NCBI GenBank assembly: GCA_032111745.1 | Contig: JAULUH010000472.1 | Location: forward strand, 1-27,389 | DNA from: JAULUH01 sp032111745 | GTDB lineage: Bacteria > Chloroflexota > Anaerolineae > JAAEKA01 | Reading direction: 5' to 3' | Length of the DNA stretch: 27,389 nucleotides | The notes under the pieces: model-generated | The model's database searches: none | What the model was told of the DNA's origin: nothing | Seen by the model: the letters and a program-made list of their open reading frames with translations, nothing else | Part shown: positions 6,396 to 15,683 of the stretch, one piece after another | Layout: every line of letters begins with the position of its first letter | How positions within the stretch are numbered: position 1 is the first letter of the stretch | Translations under genes and position numbers: made by a program

Positions 6396-7727
6396 ATGTC
6401 AGTCTCGAGAACTACGGTAGACACAAGGAAAGCTGAGCAACCCCCGACAGCCACCGGCCGGATCGACGCCCCTGTGCGGCCCAGCCAGCGCATCCTCACC
6501 ATCGACATCCTGCGCGGCTTCGCCATCTTCGGCATCCTCCTGGTGAACATGGAGCTCTTCCACGCGTCCGCCCTCAACATGGTGGCGGACCTGAATCCGC
6601 CGGCCACCCCCCTGGAGCAGCTGGCCCGCTGGTTCATTGCCTTCTTCGCCGAAGGCAAGTTCTACTCCATCTTCTCCTTCCTCTTTGGCCTGGGCATGGC
6701 CATCCAATTCAGCCGCGCGGAAGAGCGCAACGCGCGCTTCGGCCGCTTCTGGCTGCGTCGCATGCTGGTGCTGCTCGTTTTCGGCTTGGTCCACGCCTTC
6801 CTCTTCTGGACCGGTGATATCCTGATCCTCTACGCCGTGCTCGGCATGGTCCTCCTCCTGTGGCGCAAGGCCCGGCCCCGCACCCTGCTGATCTGGACCG
6901 TGATCTTCCTCATGGTGCCCCTCCTCCTCAACCTCGCCCTGGTGGGCCTGGCCGGGCTGGGCCGGATGTCGGCCGGCGCGGAGGCCATGGATCAGATCTT
7001 CCAACAGCAGATCGCCGGCTACGCCGCCGCGGCCGCCGAGGCCGATCGCATCTACGCCACCGGTACCTACCTCGAGGTCACCAACCAACGCGCCCGTGAC
7101 ATGGTCCTCATGGTCAGCATCTGGCCCTTCATGGCCTTCAACGTCCTGGCCATGATGATCCTGGGCCTCTACGCCGGCAAGCGGCATATCTTCGACGATA
7201 TCCCCGGCCACCTGCCCATGATCCGCCGCGTGCTGCTGTGGGGCCTGGTCATCGGCCTCGTCGGCAACGCCATGTACGTCTACTTCGGCGAGCATAGCAG
7301 CCGGGCCATGCCCTCGGCCGCCAGCTTCCTCTCCATCGCCGGCCAGATCGTCGGTGCCCCGGCCCTGGCCCTCTTCTACATGGCCGGCCTGACCCTGCTG
7401 GCCGAGCGGGCCAATTGGCGCCAGCGCCTCCGCCCCCTGGCCAACGTTGGTCGCATGGCTCTGACCAACTATCTGTTGCAGACTCTGATCTGCACCACCC
7501 TGTTCTATGGCTACGGCCTGGGGCTCTATGGCATGATCGGTATCGCCGGAGGCATCGTCCTGACCGTGGCCATCTACCTGCTGCAGATCGCCTTCAGCGG
7601 CTGGTGGCTGCACCACTTCCGCTTCGGCCCCATGGAATGGCTATGGCGCACCCTGACCTACGGCCACCGCCAGCCCATGCGCCTGGCCCCACCCGGGCCC
7701 CGGCCCGCCGTCACGCCCGGCACCTAG
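6396..7727 (+). CDS. DUF418 domain-containing membrane protein
   Basis: A 443-residue polytopic membrane protein. It has a hydrophilic N-terminus of about 35 residues, then the family signature IDILRGFAIFGILLVNM (about 36-52), the motif FYSIFSFLFGLGMA, multiple hydrophobic helices, and a C-terminal DUF418 region containing NVGRMALTNYLLQ and GPMEWLWRTLTYG. Function is unknown (YeiB-like family, suspected transporter or acyltransferase-like fold). The frame extends upstream to a GTG at 6345, but ATG 6396 is preferred because GGAG lies 9 nt before it while the GTG has no ribosome site. It probably forms an operon with the upstream GyrI-like gene. Confidence 0.88.
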   Translation: MSVSRTTVDTRKAEQPPTATGRIDAPVRPSQRILTIDILRGFAIFGILLVNMELFHASALNMVADLNPPATPLEQLARWFIAFFAEGKFYSIFSFLFGLGMAIQFSRAEERNARFGRFWLRRMLVLLVFGLVHAFLFWTGDILILYAVLGMVLLLWRKARPRTLLIWTVIFLMVPLLLNLALVGLAGLGRMSAGAEAMDQIFQQQIAGYAAAAAEADRIYATGTYLEVTNQRARDMVLMVSIWPFMAFNVLAMMILGLYAGKRHIFDDIPGHLPMIRRVLLWGLVIGLVGNAMYVYFGEHSSRAMPSAASFLSIAGQIVGAPALALFYMAGLTLLAERANWRQRLRPLANVGRMALTNYLLQTLICTTLFYGYGLGLYGMIGIAGGIVLTVAIYLLQIAFSGWWLHHFRFGPMEWLWRTLTYGHRQPMRLAPPGPRPAVTPGT

Positions 7728-7747
7728 CGCACCAAAGCTCGTACGCC

Positions 7748-7774
7748 GTAGTAGCGGCTTCAGCCGCTCCGGGT
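7748..7774. repeat. REP-like palindrome, copy 1
   Basis: GTAGTAGCGGCTTCAGCCGC then TCCGGGT. The core agcggct-tc-agccgct is a 7-bp perfect hairpin. It lies between the DUF418 gene and the next plus-strand gene. The same unit occurs twice in tandem at 24582-24639. A second small dyad, ggctttagcc, follows at about 7785-7794. Confidence 0.75.
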
Positions 7775-7851
7775 ACGGAGTCGAGGCTTTAGCCAGGTCT
7801 TTAGCGCCTATCCGGGTAGCGGTCGCGCGCGGAATCGACGGAGCACCTCCC

Positions 7852-8955
7852 ATGCATGATCGTCTCCTCCACGTCATGGCCCGCTGGTACTACCGCCTCG
7901 GCTACCAACCCACCCCGCTGGCCGCCGGGAAAACCGGTGACCTCCCCGCCGAGCAGCATCTGGAAACCATCCCCTGGATCTCCACCTGGACCGGACTCTG
8001 CCAGTCCACAGCCCTGCAGATGATCGCCGTGCACCACGGGATCGAAAAACCCCGCCGGCACTTCGACTTCCTGATGGGCTTCACCTACGGTGCCACCCTG
8101 CGGCCAGACTCCGGATTGTTTAACACCATCGGCACGGATCCGGAGCCCGGCCTGATAACGGCCGCACCCTACCTCGGCCTGGCCCGCCGCTACTATGTCA
8201 CCGACGACTCAGCCCTGTACCTCCACGCGCTGCGCGCGCGCCTCGCTGCAGGCTACCCCATCCGCATACCCCTGGACATGGGCGCACTTTACGGCCAGCC
8301 GGAAGCGCTCCCCCACAACGAAGTGCTGGTAGGCTACGACAGCCAGGGCTTCTACTACTACGAGCCCACGTGCCGGCCGCCGGCGCCCTGCCAGCCCGAC
8401 CATCTACCCCCCGGGGAGCTGGGGCTCTACGTCACCGCGGATCGCCTGCTGCAGGCAGTCGCCAGCGAGTCCGCACTGTTCGCCTACCCCTGGCGCTACC
8501 CATTCGTCCTCTTCGAACCCGGCGCCCATCATCACGACCTGGCCCCGGTCTGGCGGCAGAACGGCCAGGCCCTGGTGGGCGGCCAGCGCTGGGGCCAGTG
8601 CTGGGGCGCGGTTGCCACCGAGCTCCAGGCGGCCGAGGTGGAGCGCTGCGGTAAGCACTTCGACCTCGACAAGCTCCAGCTCGGCCTGGAGGTGGGCGTG
8701 GCGACGCGGCCGGACAACGCCCTCTATCTGCGCGAGACTTTCGCTGAGCAGCTTGAGCTTCTCGATGCTGCCAGTCTCTTCGATCAGGCCACCCAATGCT
8801 ACCAGGCCGCGCTGGACTCCTCCAGAAGGGGCAACGTCGATCAGGCTACGGCCACCAATATCGCTCACTGGCTGCGCCAGGCCGCCGCCGCCGAGCGCAC
8901 CGCCGGCCAGATCTTCCTGGCTGTTGGTCGGAGTTCCGCCGCGGGCAAGCTCTAG
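7852..8955 (+). CDS. BtrH/C39-like papain-fold protein of unknown role
   Basis: A 367-residue protein without signal peptide or clear membrane segment. Residues about 40-175 look like a cysteine-protease-like (BtrH N-terminal or peptidase C39-like) fold. Cys50 begins a helix (GLCQSTALQMIAVHHG), FDFLMGFTYGAT follows, and His155 lies in PHNEVLVGYDSQGFYYYEP; E171 takes the usual Asp/Asn place of DP. The remainder (about 190-367) contains an all-helical tail. BtrH-type proteins act as acyl transferases on acyl-carrier proteins and C39-like proteins as peptidases; neither can be chosen from sequence. GGAG lies 8 nt before the start. It follows the DUF418 gene after 124 nt containing a REP-like repeat. 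Confidence 0.7.
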   Translation: MHDRLLHVMARWYYRLGYQPTPLAAGKTGDLPAEQHLETIPWISTWTGLCQSTALQMIAVHHGIEKPRRHFDFLMGFTYGATLRPDSGLFNTIGTDPEPGLITAAPYLGLARRYYVTDDSALYLHALRARLAAGYPIRIPLDMGALYGQPEALPHNEVLVGYDSQGFYYYEPTCRPPAPCQPDHLPPGELGLYVTADRLLQAVASESALFAYPWRYPFVLFEPGAHHHDLAPVWRQNGQALVGGQRWGQCWGAVATELQAAEVERCGKHFDLDKLQLGLEVGVATRPDNALYLRETFAEQLELLDAASLFDQATQCYQAALDSSRRGNVDQATATNIAHWLRQAAAAERTAGQIFLAVGRSSAAGKL

Positions 8956-9015
8956 CGAGCACCACACGAGCAGGCGGGGAATTCAGGGGAGAGCATATCG
9001 CAAGCAAACAAGAAA

Positions 9016-9051
9016 GGGACGCCGAGCACAGGTCACTGCCCTCGACGTCCC
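9016..9051. terminator. Bidirectional terminator between the C39-like gene and ppdK
   Basis: Stem gggacgccgag/ctcgacgtccc (9016-9026 with 9041-9051, one mismatch, 14-nt loop). On the minus strand it is followed by CTTTCTTGTTT, giving a good rho-independent terminator for ppdK. On the plus strand it could end the 7852-8955 transcript. Confidence 0.72.
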
Positions 9052-9085
9052 CTTGACAGTCCTACCGGATTCTACAGGCTAAGCT

Positions 9086-11809
<2,724 letters not shown>

Positions 11810-11959
11810 AGGGGTAACTCCTTGACGATCGCTTTGCACAGCATACAATCCGCCGGGGCTGCCCGGCGGAAGTCATCGCTCATGCCTGTGAGGTTGGATG
11901 GGACGGGAGAGACGCCGGTGGGGAAAGGCCGCACCGTTGCCACCAGTCACCAAAAAGTG

Positions 11960-11988
11960 ATTATAGAGCCAAAGGGGGCAATTGGCAA
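11960..11988 (-). promoter_or_regulatory. Strong sigma70-type promoter of ppdK
   Basis: On the minus strand TTGCCA (11988-11983, 5/6), a 17-nt spacer, then TATAAT (11965-11960, perfect). The predicted start near 11953 gives a leader of about 145 nt before the ppdK ATG, long enough to carry post-transcriptional control. I see no known riboswitch in that leader. Confidence 0.72.
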
Positions 11989-12132
11989 GAAAACTGGATA
12001 GTTGCACCGCAGGGGCTGGTGCCCAGCACAGCCGCATCGCTGGCCTCGCCGGGCGCACCCCCAGACTATAGAAATCTGGCCAATTCTAAGCCCGACATGA
12101 CGCAGGTCATACCCGTTAGGCGCAGAATGTGC

Positions 12133-12138
12133 GATAAT
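12133..12138 (+). promoter_or_regulatory. Possible -10 element of pckA
   Basis: GATAAT preceded by TGC (extended -10 like) about 85 nt upstream of the pckA ATG. No convincing -35 is seen at 16-18 nt. The 415-bp divergent ppdK-pckA intergenic region holds this and the ppdK promoter. Confidence 0.35.
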
Positions 12139-12224
12139 GCCAGCAGAGAGGGCGCCAACCAGATCGGTCCCAACACAATGGGCCGGCCCCAGCGCCATGT
12201 TCAGGCTAGACAAGGAGGTTTGTT

Positions 12225-13832
12225 ATGCCAATCGAAAGCGGGAGGGTCCACAGCCCTGTGGGCCTGGATGCCCAGGGCATTACCAATGTGAACAACATCT
12301 ACTGGAATCTTTCCACCTCAGCTCTGTACGAGGAGGCGATCCGCCGCCACGAGGGGATCATGGCCCATCTGGGCCCCCTGGTGGTTCGCACAGGCCAGCA
12401 CACTGGCCGCTCGCCCAACGACAAGTTCACGGTGCGCGAGCCCACCACCGAAGAACACATCTGGTGGGGCAAGGTCAACCGCCCCTTTGAACCGGAGCGC
12501 TTCGACGCCCTGCAACGCCGGCTAGTGTCCTATCTGCAGCTCAAGGACGTGTTCGTACAGGATTGCTGGGCCGGAGCCGATCCTGCCTTCCGCCTGCCCG
12601 TGCGCGTCATCACCGAGGATGCCTGGCACAACCTGTTTGCCCGTAATATGTTCATTCAGGCCACCCCGGAGGAGCTGGCGAGCCACGCCCCGGAGTTTAC
12701 CGTCATCAACTGCCCGCGCTTCCACGCCAACCCGGAGCTGGATGGCACCAACTCTGAGGCGTTCGTCATCGTCAACTTCGCCCGCAAGCTGGTGCTGATC
12801 GGTGGCACCAGCTACGCCGGAGAGATCAAGAAGTCCATCTTCAGCGTGATGAACTACTTGCTGCCCTTCCAGGACGTGATGCCCATGCACTGCTCGGCCA
12901 ACTTTGGGCCGGCCGGGGACACCGCGCTTTTCTTCGGCCTAAGTGGCACAGGCAAGACCACCCTTTCCGCCGACCCCTCGCGCACCCTTATCGGCGACGA
13001 CGAGCATGGTTGGAGCAACAACGGTGTCTTCAACTTTGAAGGCGGCTGTTACGCCAAGGTGATTCGTCTCTCCGCAGAGGCCGAGCCGGAGATCTACGAG
13101 ACCACCCGGCGTTTTGGCACCATTCTGGAGAACGTCATGCTGGATGCCGAGACCCGCCGGCTGGACCTGGACGACGACTCTCTGACCGAGAATACGCGCG
13201 GCGCATACCCGATTTCCCACATCCCTAATGCCACCCGGGATGGCCAGGGTGGGCACCCACAGAACATCATCTTTCTGACTGCGGATGCCTTCGGCGTCAT
13301 GCCCCCCATCTCCCGCCTGACGCCTGAGCAGACCATGTATCACTTCCTCTCCGGCTACACCGCCAAGGTAGCGGGCACAGAGAAAGGGGTCACAGAGCCC
13401 CAGGCCACCTTCAGCACCTGCTTTGGTGCACCCTTCATGACCCAGCGGCCCATCGTGTACGCCGGCCTGCTGGGAAAGAAGATCCAGGAGCACACGGTCA
13501 ACTGTTGGCTGGTGAATACCGGCTGGAGCGGCGGCCCGTACGGCGTGGGACAGCGCATGAAGATCTCCCATACCCGGGCCATGGTGAACGCTGCTCTGGA
13601 CGGTAAGCTGGACGGCGTGGCGTACGTGACCGATCCAGTCTTTGGCGTGCAGGTGCCCACCTCCTGTCCTGGGGTGCCCGCCGAGGTGCTGACGCCCCGC
13701 AACACCTGGAGCGACGGCGAGGCCTACGACGCCCAGGCCAGGAAGTTGGCCGGGATGTTTACCAAGAACTTCCAGCAGTTTGAGGAGGAGGTGCCTGCGG
13801 CGGTCAAGGCTGCGGGACCTGTGGCTTGCTAG
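12225..13832 (+). CDS. pckA: Phosphoenolpyruvate carboxykinase (ATP)
   Basis: A 535-residue ATP-dependent PEPCK converting oxaloacetate + ATP to PEP + CO2 + ADP (gluconeogenic direction). Visible motifs are the N-terminal HTGRSPNDKF, the active-site segment MHCSANFG, the kinase P-loop GLSGTGKTT (residues 238-246, Lys244), Walker-B-like LIGDDEHGW, and ENTRGAYPI. Length matches the family (about 530-540). The start is marked by AAGGAGG 8 nt upstream. It is transcribed divergently from ppdK. Together they link oxaloacetate, PEP and pyruvate, a sensible shared regulatory point. A hairpin follows the stop codon. Confidence 0.98.
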   Translation: MPIESGRVHSPVGLDAQGITNVNNIYWNLSTSALYEEAIRRHEGIMAHLGPLVVRTGQHTGRSPNDKFTVREPTTEEHIWWGKVNRPFEPERFDALQRRLVSYLQLKDVFVQDCWAGADPAFRLPVRVITEDAWHNLFARNMFIQATPEELASHAPEFTVINCPRFHANPELDGTNSEAFVIVNFARKLVLIGGTSYAGEIKKSIFSVMNYLLPFQDVMPMHCSANFGPAGDTALFFGLSGTGKTTLSADPSRTLIGDDEHGWSNNGVFNFEGGCYAKVIRLSAEAEPEIYETTRRFGTILENVMLDAETRRLDLDDDSLTENTRGAYPISHIPNATRDGQGGHPQNIIFLTADAFGVMPPISRLTPEQTMYHFLSGYTAKVAGTEKGVTEPQATFSTCFGAPFMTQRPIVYAGLLGKKIQEHTVNCWLVNTGWSGGPYGVGQRMKISHTRAMVNAALDGKLDGVAYVTDPVFGVQVPTSCPGVPAEVLTPRNTWSDGEAYDAQARKLAGMFTKNFQQFEEEVPAAVKAAGPVAC

Positions 13833-13846
13833 CCTCCATCGTGGCA

Positions 13847-13883
13847 GGGGCGAGATTGCCACCGTTCCACCCAATCTTGCCCC
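13847..13883 (+). terminator. Hairpin after pckA
   Basis: ggggcgagatt/aatcttgcccc (13847-13857 with 13873-13883, one mismatch, 15-nt loop) begins 15 nt after the pckA stop codon. No T-tract follows, so it is a weak intrinsic terminator or a 3'-end stabilising hairpin. Confidence 0.4.
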
Positions 13884-13982
13884 TTACCTGCCCTCTCGTC
13901 GGCCCGCCGTCCACACCGGGCCGCTATCGATTGCCTCTGCCCTCTCGTCGATCCCGGGGCCCCTAATGGCTCCCTAGCCCTA

Positions 13983-14018
13983 TCCCTTGGCAGGGGCGTG
14001 CCCTCCGTGGCCGCCCCG
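13983..14018. repeat. GC-rich palindromic repeat (GGGGCG...CGCCCC), copy 1
   Basis: A 36-nt unit starting tcccttggcaggggcgtgcc and ending cgccccg. It matches 25907-25942 except for one base (c/t after ttgg). Internal ggggcg/cgcccc plus cc/gg arms can form a hairpin. Confidence 0.75.
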
Positions 14019-14299
14019 TCGTTGCCTACCCGAGTTTCGCCTGGGACCCGACATGGCGCCGCCCCAATTCAGCTGCGCCAGGTCCCCAATCTGATCCAAG
14101 GTGCACCTCCTCCCGGGCTGCGGCCTCGGCCAGCATGCTCAACAAGGTGGCAGGGTCGTGGACTATTGGCCTTTGCGTGGTATGAACGACGGGGCGGCCA
14201 CACCGTCCCGGAAAGGGATATCAACCTGCTGGCCACGCCAGCTACTCTCTCTGGCCCACTGGTCTGCCGCCACACCAGCTTGTCCTCGCCCCTGCGCGG

Positions 14300-15199
14300 C
14301 TACTGGCCCACGTAGCGCCGCCAAATCGCGTCCACGGAGCTGCCATAGCCCTCCCCGAACAAATTAAGATGGTTCAGCAGGTGATAAAGCTGGTACAGGG
14401 GAATGCGGTCATCCCGCCCTGCCGCCGGCGGCCACGCCGCGTCGTAGGTCGTGTAAAACGCCTGGGTAAAGCCGCCGAACAGCCGGCACATGGCCAGCTC
14501 GGCCTCGCGCTCCCCATAGTATACCGCCGGGTCGATCACCACCGGTTCGCCCCCCTGGGCCACCAGCCAGTTGCCCCCCCACAGATCCCCGTGCAGCAGG
14601 GATGGCTGGCACGCCTCGTCGCCGATCCACTCGTCCAGCCGGTCGATCAGCCGCTCCAGCCCCCGCCGCCGCGCGGCCGGCAGCAGGCCACGGCGGCCCG
14701 CCAGCGCCATTTGCCAGCCCAGCCGCCGCGTGCCATAGAACTCGACCCACGACGCGCACCAGCGGTTGTCCTGCGGTGTGGCACCGCAGTAGTTGCCATG
14801 GCCCAACCCATAGCGGGGTCCAAGGTTCCGGTGCAGCGCAGCCAGGCCGCGGCCCAATGCCACCCCCGCTTGCTGGTGCCCGGAATCCCCTCGCTCGATC
14901 CACTCCATCAGGATGTAGGCCGGCCCATCGCCGCCCGCACCCGTGCGCAGGACCTCCGGCACTCGTAGCGCGCCAGCCCTGGCCAATAACTGCAGGCCTG
15001 CAGCCTCGGCGGCAAATATGTCCAGCCAGCCCGGCTGCACCATTGGCGGCCGGTCCTGCCACTTGACCAGGATCGACCGCCCGCCGGCCTCGACGCGGGC
15101 CGCGTTGCTGATGTCGCCCCCGCCCAGCAGCCGTACGGCCTCCAGCGGCGCTCCTGCTAGGTCCGTAATGGCCGCGGTCAGAGCCTCAGGCAGCGACAT
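14300..15199 (-). CDS. Fructosamine kinase family protein (FN3K-related)
   Basis: A 299-residue small-molecule/protein kinase of the fructosamine-3-kinase family with an APH-like fold. Hallmarks are LVKWQ (ATP lysine region), catalytic LLHGDLWGGN (Asp205), metal-binding DPAVYYGERE, and the C-terminal LYQLYHLLNHLNLFGEGY. Bacterial members phosphorylate ribulosamines/erythrulosamines on glycated proteins, so that the adduct falls off spontaneously. The ATG at 15199 overlaps the end of the upstream phosphatase gene by 14 nt, so the two are translationally coupled. Bacterial FN3K genes are known to neighbour LMW-PTP genes, and the phosphatase can act on ribulosamine-5-phosphates. That supports a deglycation role (inference for this organism). 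Confidence 0.93.
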   Translation of the reverse strand: MSLPEALTAAITDLAGAPLEAVRLLGGGDISNAARVEAGGRSILVKWQDRPPMVQPGWLDIFAAEAAGLQLLARAGALRVPEVLRTGAGGDGPAYILMEWIERGDSGHQQAGVALGRGLAALHRNLGPRYGLGHGNYCGATPQDNRWCASWVEFYGTRRLGWQMALAGRRGLLPAARRRGLERLIDRLDEWIGDEACQPSLLHGDLWGGNWLVAQGGEPVVIDPAVYYGEREAELAMCRLFGGFTQAFYTTYDAAWPPAAGRDDRIPLYQLYHLLNHLNLFGEGYGSSVDAIWRRYVGQ

Positions 15200-15683
15200 G
15201 ATCGCCGCCTGCCTGGAGCCCGTTCTCGTTGCGGATCATCTCCAGCAGGTTGGCGGTACCTGTCTTCACCAGCCCATAGACGTAGTCGAAGCGGCCGTCG
15301 TAGTAGGGATCGGGCACATCCAACGGTGCATTGGGCGGCCCAAACTCCATCAGGCGGTACAGCTTGCCGTCGAGCGCCCCGCTGCGGTCCAGGTGGCGCA
15401 GGTCCGCCACGTTGCTGCCGTCCATGGCGATCACATAGTCGGCCCAGTCCAGGTCGCTGCGGCTCACCTGCCGGGCGCGTCCGTCGTGGGGAACCCCGTG
15501 CCGGCGCAGCACGTCCAGCGTGCCGCGATGCGCGGGCAGGCCCACGTTCCAGTCCGCAGTGCCGGCCGAGCGCACTTCGATCTCGCCCGCCAGGCCGGCC
15601 TCGGCCACCCGCCGGCGAAACAGCGCCTCGGCCATCGGCGAGCGGCAGATGTTGCCCAGGCAGATGAATAACACTCGCACCAT
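15186..15683 (-). CDS. Low-molecular-weight protein-tyrosine-phosphatase family
   Basis: A 165-residue phosphatase with the N-terminal C(X)5R loop CLGNICRSP (Cys8, Arg14, Ser15) and the general-acid segment DPYYDG (Asp125). Length and motifs are standard for the LMW-PTP/arsenate-reductase fold; it is not an ArsC because it has the tyrosine-phosphatase DPYY. The ATG at 15683 overlaps the acylase stop by one base (TAATG), with GGAG 8 nt upstream. Its 3' end overlaps the fructosamine kinase by 14 nt. In this context it may dephosphorylate sugar-5-phosphate adducts before the kinase acts, or may be a conventional tyrosine phosphatase. The sequence alone cannot decide. Confidence 0.95.
   Translation of the reverse strand: MVRVLFICLGNICRSPMAEALFRRRVAEAGLAGEIEVRSAGTADWNVGLPAHRGTLDVLRRHGVPHDGRARQVSRSDLDWADYVIAMDGSNVADLRHLDRSGALDGKLYRLMEFGPPNAPLDVPDPYYDGRFDYVYGLVKTGTANLLEMIRNENGLQAGGDHVAA

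Larger units (their letters stand above)
13833..14299. other. 467-bp convergent intergenic region, no gene supported
   Basis: It lies between the convergent pckA and fructosamine-kinase genes. It contains the pckA hairpin and one copy of the GGGGCG...CGCCCC repeat. The short open frames (e.g. 13998-14315) are low-complexity and have no ribosome site or recognisable motif. I see nothing else in it. Confidence 0.6.

Noticed and set aside
6399..7616. A 405-codon minus-strand frame opposite the DUF418 gene
   Set aside because: Asp/Glu/His/Gln-rich antisense translation of a membrane protein, with no family motifs.
13998..14367. Small ORFs in the pckA/fructosamine kinase gap
   Set aside because: Low complexity, no ribosome site, and overlap with palindromic repeats.
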